Assembly (NCBI GenBank): GCA_945863785.1
Contig: CAMBAQ010000021.1
Span: 1-17,391, forward strand
Reading direction: 5' to 3'
DNA length: 17,391 nucleotides
Source: Chthoniobacter flavus
Lineage (GTDB): Bacteria > Verrucomicrobiota > Verrucomicrobiia > Chthoniobacterales > Terrimicrobiaceae
The position numbers were made by a program, and so were the translations under genes. Under the pieces are notes generated by a model that was given only the letters and a program-made list of their open reading frames with translations, ran no database searches and was not told the origin of the DNA. Of this stretch, positions 1-7,724 are shown in pieces; position 1 is the first letter of the stretch; each line of letters begins with the position of its first letter.

Positions 1-186
1 GCCTGCTGTCGTCACACTCCGGCCTAGCAGGCGTTGGCTGGAATGCGTCGTGGCTAATTAAGCCGCGAGAGCTAGATCTTCGTAATCTGCATTTAGTTTG
101 TTTGATCCGATTTTTTACGAGGCCAACGAATCATCCTCGACATGCGAGCTGGGCTTCTCACTTCAAGTCGAAACCTTTACGCCCCC
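1..186 (-). ncRNA. ssrA: tmRNA (transfer-messenger RNA), 5' portion, cut by window edge
   Basis: This RNA rescues stalled ribosomes by acting as tRNA and mRNA and adding a degradation tag. Read on minus, the 5' end GGGGGCGTAAAGGTTTCGAC (from 186) matches the tmRNA acceptor start. It is followed by a GCATGTCGAGGATGATT stretch and the conserved GGCCTCGTAAAAA. Then comes a short reading frame ending in codons for DLALAA and TAA (stop at 58-60), the expected ALAA tag end. The likeliest resume codon is GCA, giving the 10-residue tag ADYEDLALAA, because the preceding bases CTAAAT keep the UA at -5/-4 seen in E. coli. An upstream in-frame GGA (tag GSNKLNADYEDLALAA) is the alternative. After the stop, GCCTGCT and its complement (bases 1-7 and 26-32) form a hairpin, probably a pseudoknot stem. 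The 3' tRNA-like end is outside the window. Confidence 0.93.
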
Positions 187-199
187 AATTAGGAAAAAC

Positions 200-227
200 A
201 AACTAACCTCGTTTTTTCAAAACGCAA
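200..227 (-). promoter_or_regulatory. candidate ssrA promoter
   Basis: On minus, a TTGCGT box (222-227) is separated by 16 bases from TAGTTT (200-205), about 14 bases upstream of the mature tmRNA 5' end. RNase P trims the precursor, so a short leader is expected. This is only a match to the sigma-70 pattern; the -10 keeps TA...T. It overlaps the inverted repeat at 213-243. Confidence 0.3.
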
Positions 228-243
228 GGGACTGTTTGAAAAA
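213..243. repeat. AT-rich inverted repeat between recR and ssrA
   Basis: TTTTTCAAA (213-221) and TTTGAAAAA (235-243) are exact complements with a 13-base spacer, lying 9 bases past the recR stop. It could act as a weak recR terminator or an mRNA end-stabilising hairpin. It is A/T rich and has no U-tract after it, so a classical Rho-independent terminator is not supported. Confidence 0.4.
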
Positions 244-251
244 GAGATTTT

Positions 252-854
252 TTAGGCGGGACGGCGTCCGGTGAGGGCGCGCTGGAGGGTGAGTTGATCC
301 GCGTGCTCAAGCCCGCCGCCGGCTGGGAGGCCGTGGGCGATACGGGTTGTGCGAACGCCAAGCGGGGCGAGAATTTCGATAAGGTAGTTTGTGGTGGCCT
401 CGCCTTCGACGTCGGCGCTGAGGGCCAGGATAATCTCGGTGGGAGACTCGTCTCGAACGCGCTCGATGAGGCTGGCGATACGAAGCTCATCGGGACCGAC
501 ATGGTCGAGCGGAGCGAGGCGGCCACCCAAGGCGTGGTAGAGGCCAGTGAAAACACCACTGCGCTCGAGGGGAAGAATGTCGGTGGATTGCTCGATGACG
601 CAGAGTTCGCGACCTTGACGCGAAGGTTGCTGACAAATCTCGCAAAGTTCCTCGATGGCAAAAAATCCGCACTTGGAACACGAATGCAGGCTGGTAGAGG
701 CGAGCGTGGTCGAGCGAGCGAGTTCGCTTGGCCGAGCGTCTTTATGGCTGAGTAGCCAGAGGGCGATTCGCTCGGCACTTCGAGGTCCGATGCCGGGAAG
801 GCGGCGGAGTTCCCGAGTGAGGTTGATAAATGGGGCCGGGTAGTCGAGCGGCAT
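252..854 (-). CDS. recR: recombination mediator RecR
   Basis: RecR acts with RecF/RecO to load RecA on gapped DNA in the cytoplasm. From the ATG at 854 the protein has 200 residues, the family's usual length. It shows a helix-hairpin-helix (LPGIGPRSAERIA, about residues 19-31), a four-cysteine zinc finger (C59, C62, C71, C74) and a Toprim domain from about residue 80 to 175 with VIEQSTDILPLE and ADVEGEATTNYL. The frame is open upstream to 926, but a start there would sit deep inside the ABC ATPase gene. The start at 854 lies one base past that gene's stop (TGACATG), with no Shine-Dalgarno. This suggests translation by coupling. It is the last protein gene of the citrate synthase-ABC-recR string, with ssrA following on the same strand. 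Confidence 0.95.
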   Translation of the reverse strand: MPLDYPAPFINLTRELRRLPGIGPRSAERIALWLLSHKDARPSELARSTTLASTSLHSCSKCGFFAIEELCEICQQPSRQGRELCVIEQSTDILPLERSGVFTGLYHALGGRLAPLDHVGPDELRIASLIERVRDESPTEIILALSADVEGEATTNYLIEILAPLGVRTTRIAHGLPAGGGLEHADQLTLQRALTGRRPA

Positions 855-855
855 G

Positions 856-1524
856 TCAGTGGCTATCGAGGCGGCCATCCACGATGCGCACGGTGCGGTC
901 GCCACGTTGAGCGAGGTGTTCATCATGCGTCACCACAACGAGAGTGCGTCCTCCATCCCGTGCAAGATCGAGGAGCAGGGCCATGATGACCTCTCCATTT
1001 TTTGAGTCTAGGTTGCCGGTGGGTTCGTCCGCGAAGAGGATCGAGGGATCGTTGATCAGCGAGCGGGCGATGGCGACGCGCTGTTGCTCGCCGCCGCTGA
1101 GTTCCGCAGGGAGGTGGTGCATGCGGTCGCGGAGACCGACGCGCTCGAGAAGTTCGGTCGCGCGAGCCTGAGACGAGGTGCCGCGAATCATCGCTGGCAC
1201 AAGGGTGTTCTCTAGCGCTGTGAGCTCGGGAAGCAGGAAATAGGATTGAAAAACAAATCCCATGTGCTGGTTGCGCAGGCGAGCGAGGGCGTTTCCAGAA
1301 AGGCTGTAAAGCGACTGCCCCTCAAACTCGACCGTTCCAGATTCCGGAGTTTCCAGACCGGCTAGGGTGTACAGCAGAGTGGTCTTACCGGCGCCACTGG
1401 CTCCGCAAAGAAAGACAGACTCTCCAGCGACAATGTCGAGGTCGATGCCTCGCAAAACCGGAATCTGAGAACCTCCGATGCGAAAGGAACGCTCGAGGCT
1501 GCGTGCCCTCAGGCGGGGAGTCAT
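856..1524 (-). CDS. ABC transporter ATP-binding protein, LolD/MacB-type
   Basis: This 222-residue cytoplasmic ATPase belongs to the small-subunit family that powers lipoprotein release (LolCDE) or MacB/FtsE-type mechanotransmission ABC systems. Visible motifs are Walker A GASGAGKTT (41-49), Q-loop FVFQ (about 90-93), signature LSGGEQQ (142-148), Walker B ILFADEPTGNLD (162-173) and the H-loop in VVVTHD (about 200). The length and the ADEPTGNLD sequence are typical of LolD. No membrane permease (LolC/E, MacB, FtsX) is encoded next to it in the window, so the partner must lie elsewhere and the LolD name is not certain. Its ATG overlaps the citrate synthase stop by four bases (ATGA) and its stop is one base from recR, so expression is probably coupled to both. 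Confidence 0.9.
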   Translation of the reverse strand: MTPRLRARSLERSFRIGGSQIPVLRGIDLDIVAGESVFLCGASGAGKTTLLYTLAGLETPESGTVEFEGQSLYSLSGNALARLRNQHMGFVFQSYFLLPELTALENTLVPAMIRGTSSQARATELLERVGLRDRMHHLPAELSGGEQQRVAIARSLINDPSILFADEPTGNLDSKNGEVIMALLLDLARDGGRTLVVVTHDEHLAQRGDRTVRIVDGRLDSH

Positions 1525-2648
1525 GGACGCTGGTCGACGGGCGTGTAAACCTTGCCGACGGCTGGGCCAGTGTATTCGCTGAGCGGCCTGTAGAGGCGGT
1601 TATCGGCGAGTTGTTCCATCACGTGGCCGGTCCATCCGGATGCACGGGCGATGGCAAAGACGGGAGTGAACATATCGGTCGGAATGCCCATCGAGTAGTA
1701 AACGGTGGCGGAGTAGAAATCGACATTGGCATTGAGGCCCTTGCGCTCGCGCATGATGGTCGCGATGCGTTCGCTCATGCGGATCCACTTCGGTTCGCCG
1801 AGTTGATTACTGAGGACGATCGCCATTTCGCGGAGGTGCGGAGCGCGAGGATCGAGGACTTTGTAAACGCGATGGCCGATGCCCATGATTTTTTTCTTCT
1901 GTTCAAGCGCATTTTCAACCCAGGCGTCGACATTTTCCTCACTTCCGATTTCCTGGAGCATGTGGATCACGCCTTCATTCGCGCCGCCGTGGAGCGGGCC
2001 CTTGAGAGTGCCGATCGCCGAGGTGATGGCGGAGTACATATCCGAGAGGGTGGCGATGGTGACGCGGGCCGAGAAGGTCGAAGCGTTCATGCCGTGGTCG
2101 GCATGGAGAACGTAGGCGACATCGAGTGTGCGCGTGGCCTCGGCTGTCGGTTCGACGCCATTGAGGAGGTAGAGAAAATGAGCGGCCTCACCGAGATCGG
2201 TGCGGACGGCGGGAAGATCGAGCCCGTTGCGAGCGCGGTGAAAATAAGCGGCGATGACGCCAATCTTGGCCGTAATACTGACTGCGCGGTCGTAGTTGGC
2301 GGCGGCGCTTTCGTCCTTTGAGTTTTTATCGTAAAGACCGAGCATCGAAACGGCCGTGCGAATCACGTCCATCGGACCGGATTCCTTCGGCACGGAGCGG
2401 AGGAAATCCACAACCTGAGAGGGGAGCTCGCGGGCGGAGCGGAGCTTGAGAGAGAGGTCGTCGAGTTGCGCGCGGTTGGGTAATTCGCCATGCCAGAGGA
2501 GATGAACAACCTCTTCGTAGGTGGCCTTGCCGGCCAGCTCGTTGATGTTGTAACCACCGTAAATGAGAACACCCTCTTGACCGAGCACCTCGCTGAGGCT
2601 GGTTGAGTTGGCTACAATTCCTTCGAGTCCTTTTGCGATTACAGGCAT
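1521..2648 (-). CDS. citrate synthase (type II, short form)
   Basis: It condenses acetyl-CoA and oxaloacetate to citrate at the entry of the TCA cycle. The 375-residue protein from ATG 2648 has the size of the short dimeric form (Bacillus CitZ type) rather than the long E. coli GltA. The catalytic triad is visible: H220 in GPLHGGANEG, H259 in the signature GIGHRVYKVLDPR, and D310 before FYSATVYYSMGIP. Substrate-binding LHADHGMNAS (181-190) and the arginine in ARASGWTGH are also present. The frame continues upstream to 2834, but that part runs into rnpB and looks unlike citrate synthase, so the start MPVIAKGLEG is chosen. No Shine-Dalgarno precedes it. A 2-methylcitrate synthase activity cannot be excluded from sequence alone. 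Confidence 0.94.
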   Translation of the reverse strand: MPVIAKGLEGIVANSTSLSEVLGQEGVLIYGGYNINELAGKATYEEVVHLLWHGELPNRAQLDDLSLKLRSARELPSQVVDFLRSVPKESGPMDVIRTAVSMLGLYDKNSKDESAAANYDRAVSITAKIGVIAAYFHRARNGLDLPAVRTDLGEAAHFLYLLNGVEPTAEATRTLDVAYVLHADHGMNASTFSARVTIATLSDMYSAITSAIGTLKGPLHGGANEGVIHMLQEIGSEENVDAWVENALEQKKKIMGIGHRVYKVLDPRAPHLREMAIVLSNQLGEPKWIRMSERIATIMRERKGLNANVDFYSATVYYSMGIPTDMFTPVFAIARASGWTGHVMEQLADNRLYRPLSEYTGPAVGKVYTPVDQRP

Positions 2649-2763
2649 AGATTTATTATGTTTGGAGAAAGCGCAGGGATGATGAACGGTTCGAAATCGA
2701 AAGAAAAGACATTCCAGCAACGTTTTGGCAAAAAAGGACGGAGGCACCTCATTTCTGAAATGC

Positions 2764-2775
2764 CCCCGCTTGGGG
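2764..2775 (-). terminator. hairpin at rnpB 3' end
   Basis: On minus, CCCC-AAGC-GGGG forms a compact GC hairpin directly after the P1 3' strand of RNase P RNA, followed by GCATTTC. The U-tract is poor; a run of six T lies about 40 bases further on. It may be a terminator or a processing boundary, and read-through into citrate synthase is possible. Confidence 0.35.
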
Positions 2776-3197
2776 ATGGCTGTAAGCCGGATTCTGTCCG
2801 GCCGATGGCTTGCGCCACCGGCGTGGACGGTCATTTGTCTTGCCCCTCACCTTGCGGCGGGAGGCAGCCCTTGCGAGCTGCGACCAATACCCGGAGAGTC
2901 CCGCCACTTGCGCGGCGAAGCGGGCAGGCGACCCGATCCTCTCCTGTTCTGTCTTGCACCACATGGGGTTTTTCGTGCCCCCTCGCTTGCGCTTGGGGCG
3001 GTGGGCTCTTACCCCGCCTTTTCACCCTTACCGACACGCTTGCGCGCAACGGCGGTTTGTTTTCTGTGACACTTTCCGTCAACCGCAGCTTTCACCTCGG
3101 TTTCCCGCGTGTTCTCCACGGCATGTTGCCTTATGGTGTCCGGACTTTCCTCTCCACGTAGCCTTGCAGCATACCCAGAGCGACCGTCCGCCATCAC
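2772..3197 (-). ncRNA. rnpB: RNase P RNA component
   Basis: This is the catalytic RNA that matures tRNA 5' ends. On minus it contains the conserved GAGGAAAGTCCGGACACCATA (5' P4 region, 3134-3154 approximately). It also has GGGTGAAAAGGCGGGG followed by GTAAGAG (P15 with the GGU that binds tRNA CCA), and near the 3' end ACAGAATCCGGCTTACAG (3' P4 and J region). P1 is closed by GATGGC (about 3190-3195) and GCCATC (2775-2780). The arrangement of P15-P17 and the E. coli-like consensus point to the common ancestral (A) class. About 425 bases long. The exact ends are approximate, set by P1 pairing. Long open frames on both strands here are accidental. Confidence 0.95.
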
Positions 3198-3202
3198 TGG
3201 TC

Positions 3203-3230
3203 AAGGTAGTCAACGCGGAAGGATGCACAA
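3203..3230 (-). promoter_or_regulatory. candidate rnpB promoter
   Basis: On minus, TTGTGC (3225-3230) and TACCTT (3203-3208) are spaced by 16 bases. The -10 would place the transcription start near 3196, matching the 5' end predicted from P1 pairing. The agreement in position is the main support, as the hexamers are imperfect. Confidence 0.4.
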
Positions 3231-3257
3231 GACGTCAATTTCGAAAAGCGAAAGGCG

Positions 3258-4244
3258 TCAGAGTAATTCGGCGATTTGAATGGCGTTGAGGGCGGCTCCT
3301 TTGAGTAACTGATCGCCGCAGACCCAGAGAGCGAGGCCGTTTTCCATCGCGCAATCAAGTCGAAGACGACCAGCGAAGCAATCGTCCTTTCCTGCCGAAT
3401 CCAGAGGCATCGGGTAGCCATCGTCAAGAAATTGGAGACCGGGAGCCTTCGAGAGCGCGGCGCGGGCGTCTTCGAGGTTGACGGGTTTTTCAAATTCCGC
3501 ACTCACGGCGATCGAGTGGGCACGGTAAACCGGCGTTCTCACGCAGGTGACGGAGGCTTTAAAATTGGCCAAATGCATGATGCGACGACCCTCATTTTGC
3601 ATTTTCATTTCCTCTTTCGTGTAGCCGGTATCGAGGAAGGAATCGACCTGCGGAATCACGTTAAAGGCGATCTGATGAGGGAATATCTCCTTCAGGATCG
3701 GCTTGTGCTTGGCAACAGCATCGGTCTGATGGCGGAGCTCATCGATCGCGCGGGCACCGGCTCCCGAGACGGCTTGGTAGCTGGAGGCAAAAATCCGCTT
3801 CAAACCGAATTGGCGGTGCAATGGGTAGAGCGCAAGCAGGGTGATCGCTGTGGTACAATTCGGATTGGCCAAGATGCCCTTGTGGTTTTTGACGTCGGCG
3901 CCGTTGATTTCAGGAACAACGAGCGGAACGTCGGCGTGCATGCGAAAAGCAGAAGAATTATCCACCACGACAGCTCCGTGACGGACGGCCTCGGGTGCGA
4001 AATCGCGAGAGATCGATCCCCCCGCGCTAAAGATCGCAATGTCGATATCCTCAAACGAATTCATATTAAGCGGCTTGATCGTGTGAGATTCTCCACGGAA
4101 GGTCAGCGTCTTGCCGGAGGAACGCGGCGAGGCTAGGAGGCTCAAGCTGGATACCGGAAAGTTACGGCGTTCCATAACTCGAAGCATTTCGACTCCGACA
4201 GCTCCAGACGCACCAACGATTGCGACACGATAGGATTTCGACAT
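3258..4244 (-). CDS. asd: aspartate-semialdehyde dehydrogenase
   Basis: It reduces aspartyl-4-phosphate to aspartate semialdehyde with NADPH, the branch point to lysine/diaminopimelate, threonine and methionine. From ATG 4244 it has 328 residues, normal for the family. Visible are the N-terminal Rossmann loop GASGAVG (11-17), the NSSAFR phosphate site (96-101), the catalytic cysteine C130 in NPNCTTA, SYQAVSGAG (155-163) and the catalytic histidine H243 in YRAHS. The open frame reaches 4607 upstream, but that extension is antisense to the divergent L,D-transpeptidase gene, so the internal ATG is used. No Shine-Dalgarno is seen. It is followed on the same strand by rnpB, with a likely separate promoter. 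Confidence 0.95.
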   Translation of the reverse strand: MSKSYRVAIVGASGAVGVEMLRVMERRNFPVSSLSLLASPRSSGKTLTFRGESHTIKPLNMNSFEDIDIAIFSAGGSISRDFAPEAVRHGAVVVDNSSAFRMHADVPLVVPEINGADVKNHKGILANPNCTTAITLLALYPLHRQFGLKRIFASSYQAVSGAGARAIDELRHQTDAVAKHKPILKEIFPHQIAFNVIPQVDSFLDTGYTKEEMKMQNEGRRIMHLANFKASVTCVRTPVYRAHSIAVSAEFEKPVNLEDARAALSKAPGLQFLDDGYPMPLDSAGKDDCFAGRLRLDCAMENGLALWVCGDQLLKGAALNAIQIAELL

Positions 4245-4257
4245 AGTATTTGAGAAT

Positions 4258-4740
4258 ATGGTTAATGAATGGGATGCACCTCGAAGCTCTGGGGACTGGG
4301 AGGTCCTCGTGGACATAGGGGAGCAGTGCGTCCATCTTCTAACAAATGGACGACCGGTCAAGTCTTGGCCTGCATCCACCTCCAAGTTTGGGATTGGCTT
4401 TGAGGTAGGCAGCAATAAGACACCCACGGGCCACTTTCTTGTGGCTGAGAAAATCGGCGCAGAGGCACCGCTTTGGACCGAATTCAAAAGCCGCCAACCG
4501 ACGGGACGCATCGCGGAACCGGGTGGCGAGCAGGATGGCATTCTCAGCCGCATTCTTTGGCTTGAGGGCACGGACGAGGAAAATGCGAACACCAAGGATC
4601 GGTACATTTATTTCCACGGGACCAACCGCGAAGACCTCATCGGCACGCCGGCGAGTCATGGTTGTGTGAGGCTTCGCAACGCCGACATCGCCGAACTTTT
4701 TGATTTGATCCCGATCGGGACGCGCGTTCGCATCACCTGA
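4258..4740 (+). CDS. L,D-transpeptidase (YkuD family), no signal peptide
   Basis: YkuD-domain enzymes form 3-3 diaminopimelate cross-links in peptidoglycan or attach proteins to it, using an active-site cysteine. This 160-residue protein is essentially one YkuD domain. H120 lies in YFHGTN, and the catalytic motif SHGC (133-136, C136) is followed by VRLRN with the conserved arginine. The N-terminus (MVNEWDAPRSSGDW) is hydrophilic, with no signal peptide, lipobox or membrane helix, which is unusual for an enzyme expected in the periplasm. A longer start is blocked by the asd start only 13 bases upstream on the other strand. It may use a non-Sec route, act inside the cell, or be secreted in an unrecognised way. 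Its neighbour asd supplies the precursor of diaminopimelate, a loose functional fit. Confidence 0.88.
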   Translation: MVNEWDAPRSSGDWEVLVDIGEQCVHLLTNGRPVKSWPASTSKFGIGFEVGSNKTPTGHFLVAEKIGAEAPLWTEFKSRQPTGRIAEPGGEQDGILSRILWLEGTDEENANTKDRYIYFHGTNREDLIGTPASHGCVRLRNADIAELFDLIPIGTRVRIT

Positions 4741-4760
4741 TTGCATCCGATTCTGCCTTT

Positions 4761-7049
4761 TTATTTGCGGTATTTCTGCCCGTTCACAAATCCCTCCACC
4801 TCGTAACCGGTTCGGAAGACATGAATGATGAGCGCTCCAGTTTCGCTCTGCTGGAAAACAGAGATCCCCCGATCATGGAGCATTGAGACCCATTCAGGAT
4901 CGATCGGCTCGTTGTCAAGAAATCCCCCACGCCGCGAGACAACGATGAGCGAGGGATGCACTGCGTCAATAAAGGCCGCATCCGGCGGGATACCGGAATG
5001 GTGATGACCCAAAACAAGGATATCCGAAGCCAATTCGGCCGTTCGGTTTTCCAGAAGATTTCGAAATGTGTCGGGGCCGGAATCCGCAAGAAAGAGAATG
5101 CGTGTTCGCAGTGTATCGAGACGGACGACCAGCGCCTTGTCATCAGCCAGACCAGCTCTATAGCCGAGCGAAGGATGCAGGATCTTCCATTTCGCACCAG
5201 GATGGATTTTGATCTCATCCCCCGCGAACTGAATGGACTTGGGAATCCCTGATTTTTGAAGCCATTCATGAAGTAGCTTCCGTGACCGCGACCGATCGCC
5301 AAGCGGCGAATCCACGATGAGCGGCGGTTGGCCAGCGCCCAGCAAATCCATCGCTCCTCCCATGCGGCGGGCATCCCCATGCGAGAGGATGAAGCCATCA
5401 ACCGAATCCCTTCCCCGCTCACGCATCCAAGGGAGGATGGTATTTTTAAAATCCCTCGCCGATCCGCAATCCAGCAGCCAAAGGCGATGCCCTGTCTCCA
5501 CCGCGACCGCGCCGCCATCAGCAAAATCAAAAATCGTGATCGCCGCTGGGGCGCGATCCAGAGTGCCAAAGAGGAGACTCGATCCCGGTAAGGCCGCAGC
5601 GGCTTGCACGATAAGGATGAGGGCCTTAATGAGAGCCAAATTGGCATTGTTAAAAACCGCCGCCACGGCACCACTCAGCAACCCTCCAAACAGCGCGAGA
5701 ACAGCTGTGGCCATAATGCCAAAGGCCAGCGGGATAATGACCAGATTCGCTAACAAAGAGGAGAGCGAGACCATATGAAAATAGTAAATCGTCAGCGGGA
5801 GTGAACCGACCCACGCCGCCAGAGAAACCGACACGGCATCCGCGACCCCTTCCCCCCAAGCGTGGCCCCACCTTTGCCAGCGCGTCCAAAGAGGAATGGG
5901 AATGAACGGATCAGGTTGAACTTTTTTTCGTAATCGATCACGAATAGGCGTGGCAAAAAGAAGGATTCCAGCCACGACAACGAAGGACAGCTGAAAGCCC
6001 GGATTGAAAAGTTCGTTCGTGGATTGAACAAGAATCAGAAACCCTGCCGCGCACAGAGAATTGATCGCCATCGGCTGTCTCCACGAGATCATGCCCACCA
6101 GAAAAATCGCTGACATCGCCGCTGCGCGAATACTCGAGGGCTTCCATCCCGTGATGTGGGCATAGAAAAAGAGTGCTGGAATAATAACAAACACGGCCGA
6201 GCGACGACTTGCGCCCACCATTCGCAACGCCTGCCAGAAGATCACCGCGATCATGCCCACATGAAGACCCGAGACAGAAAAAAGATGGAAGGTTCCTGTT
6301 TCGCGAAATTGATCCTGCAACGAATCTGGGATATCCGATGTCGCCCCAAGGACCATTCCCACTAGCAAATCGCAAACGACGGGATCGTCCGATATGCCTT
6401 CTCGAAGCGTGGATTCCATCCACTTACTGCAGGCTTCGGCCGTACGAAGCAGGGGGAAGCCCGCCGCCCGATCCAGAATCCCGTATCCCTCGCCTGCGGA
6501 CGTCTTCATCTCACAAGTGATCCCTCGCAGTGCCATCAATCGCCGCGCATCGAATGAACCAGGATTTCGCGGTGCGGGGATGGGCTCAAGGAGGCCTCTG
6601 ATTTTGACTCTATCTCCGCAGCGAGGCGCTTCGCCGGCTACAGTCACAGCGATCTTCACATTTGCCTTCAGCGGGAGGCCATCGATCTCGAGATCCTCCG
6701 TGCGCAGATCGAAGCGGATCCTGTTTTTGGCTATGACTTGTGGCGGGGAGGCAACGAGGCCTATGGCGGTGACCTGCCTCCCCGGTGCTTCGGCGATCTT
6801 TGCGAGCCAGGCCGATGGAGACTCCCGGGATTGCCAGATTTGGAGCACTCCGAATGCCGCCGACAGCGAGAGAAGAAGCCATGAGGTTTTGCGTTTCCAG
6901 AACCAGACTCCCATAGCCAAAGCGGCAACACAAATGAAGGCCGTTGAGGAGAACGGCGTAAGCGAGGCCGAAACAATACCCAGCGTGGCGGCGAAGAGTA
7001 ATCCCGCAAAGGGCCAGCGCCGGAACCATAACGGAGTCTCTCCTGTCAT
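4761..7049 (-). CDS. comEC: ComEC/Rec2-family DNA uptake channel with degenerate metallo-beta-lactamase domain
   Basis: ComEC carries single-stranded DNA across the inner membrane during natural transformation. The 762-residue protein has N-terminal hydrophobic segments and a DUF4131-like soluble region (about 90-190). The competence core follows with the family hallmark FHLFSVSGLHVGM (254-266), several membrane helices to about 480, and a C-terminal beta-lactamase-like domain (about 505-750). In that domain the usual H-x-D-x-D-H ligand string reads H557-G-D559-A-R561-R562, so an Asp and a His are replaced by arginine, though GHHHSG (681-686) remains. Nuclease function of this domain is therefore doubtful, while the channel part looks intact. 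The start is 25 bases after the lipoprotein gene, implying one transcript. It converges with the L,D-transpeptidase gene, 20 bases apart. Confidence 0.9.
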   Translation of the reverse strand: MTGETPLWFRRWPFAGLLFAATLGIVSASLTPFSSTAFICVAALAMGVWFWKRKTSWLLLSLSAAFGVLQIWQSRESPSAWLAKIAEAPGRQVTAIGLVASPPQVIAKNRIRFDLRTEDLEIDGLPLKANVKIAVTVAGEAPRCGDRVKIRGLLEPIPAPRNPGSFDARRLMALRGITCEMKTSAGEGYGILDRAAGFPLLRTAEACSKWMESTLREGISDDPVVCDLLVGMVLGATSDIPDSLQDQFRETGTFHLFSVSGLHVGMIAVIFWQALRMVGASRRSAVFVIIPALFFYAHITGWKPSSIRAAAMSAIFLVGMISWRQPMAINSLCAAGFLILVQSTNELFNPGFQLSFVVVAGILLFATPIRDRLRKKVQPDPFIPIPLWTRWQRWGHAWGEGVADAVSVSLAAWVGSLPLTIYYFHMVSLSSLLANLVIIPLAFGIMATAVLALFGGLLSGAVAAVFNNANLALIKALILIVQAAAALPGSSLLFGTLDRAPAAITIFDFADGGAVAVETGHRLWLLDCGSARDFKNTILPWMRERGRDSVDGFILSHGDARRMGGAMDLLGAGQPPLIVDSPLGDRSRSRKLLHEWLQKSGIPKSIQFAGDEIKIHPGAKWKILHPSLGYRAGLADDKALVVRLDTLRTRILFLADSGPDTFRNLLENRTAELASDILVLGHHHSGIPPDAAFIDAVHPSLIVVSRRGGFLDNEPIDPEWVSMLHDRGISVFQQSETGALIIHVFRTGYEVEGFVNGQKYRK

Positions 7050-7074
7050 GGCTTACAAAAAACGCCGCTCGTTC

Positions 7075-7587
7075 CTAGTTGTACGAGAATGGACTGTAGA
7101 GGGATTCCTCATAGCCCGAATCGTAAAACCCGTCCACCACAGGCTCGTTGTAGGCGAAGGGTTGTTCGTCCTGATACTGTTGCGTGTTGTTATATTCCGG
7201 CTTGGGCTCGCCATTCCTGTTATTGCGGGCCGTGGCGGGAACCTTACCAAAGAAGCCGGCGGATTCCTCCAAATAGTTCACAAGTTGGGGAGCAGCCCCA
7301 GCGGACTCTAGTGAGGTGATCTGGGCAGAGGAGAAACGGTAAACCCGTCGCGTGCTATTCAGATAGGCTATGACCGTCGAAGACGGAACTCCTTTAGCAA
7401 CGAGGTTCTGGATATCTGCAAAATCGAGGGCTTGGGCGGAGGACATCTTCGCCGTGGTCGAAGAGTTCACACCACGCGAAGTGGCGGCCGAAAGCACCGC
7501 CGGACTCACCTTTGTTGCACTCGAGCAACCGATGGTGGCGATGGCGAGGCATGAGGAAAAGAGGAAGAGTAAAAAGTGTTTGCGCAT
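7075..7587 (-). CDS. small lipoprotein with helical repeats, function unknown
   Basis: The 170-residue product begins with a basic end and hydrophobic core (MRKHFLLFLF...) and a lipobox-like IATIGC, placing the lipidated cysteine at C21. The middle (about 50-112) holds two related helical units of the pattern I-x2-L-x3-G-V/A-x4-V-x2-Y-L (IQNLVAKGVPSSTVIAYL and ITSLESAGAAPQLVNYL). I recall this pattern from many uncharacterised lipoproteins of Verrucomicrobiota and relatives. The C-terminal third is low complexity and rich in N, Q, Y and P, probably disordered. It precedes comEC by 25 bases on the same strand. A role in DNA uptake is only suggested by position. No Shine-Dalgarno precedes the ATG. 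Confidence 0.75.
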   Translation of the reverse strand: MRKHFLLFLFSSCLAIATIGCSSATKVSPAVLSAATSRGVNSSTTAKMSSAQALDFADIQNLVAKGVPSSTVIAYLNSTRRVYRFSSAQITSLESAGAAPQLVNYLEESAGFFGKVPATARNNRNGEPKPEYNNTQQYQDEQPFAYNEPVVDGFYDSGYEESLYSPFSYN

Positions 7588-7724
7588 GGTGGTAATTAGC
7601 TGAGGTCGAAAAGAACGATTTTTTATTTAGAGGAGCCGCTGACTCATTGCAAACAAAACGCAGCTAACGACCATTCCGAAACGTCCGAAGGCAAAGGTTT
7701 TTGCTGTTTGATCTTGCTAGTTAG

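Noticed and set aside
203..778. 191-residue minus-strand frame overlapping recR
   Set aside because: It is an out-of-frame shadow of recR; recR has the zinc finger and Toprim motifs.
2658..3289. Several long open frames on both strands across the rnpB region
   Set aside because: They coincide with the conserved RNase P RNA and have no protein-like composition.
6394..7311. 305-residue plus-strand frame opposite comEC
   Set aside because: Antisense to a well-supported gene; sequence lacks any domain signal.
7588..7724. Possible tRNA or small RNA between the lipoprotein and SUMF1 genes
   Set aside because: No cloverleaf, T-loop or terminator found; probably just divergent promoters.
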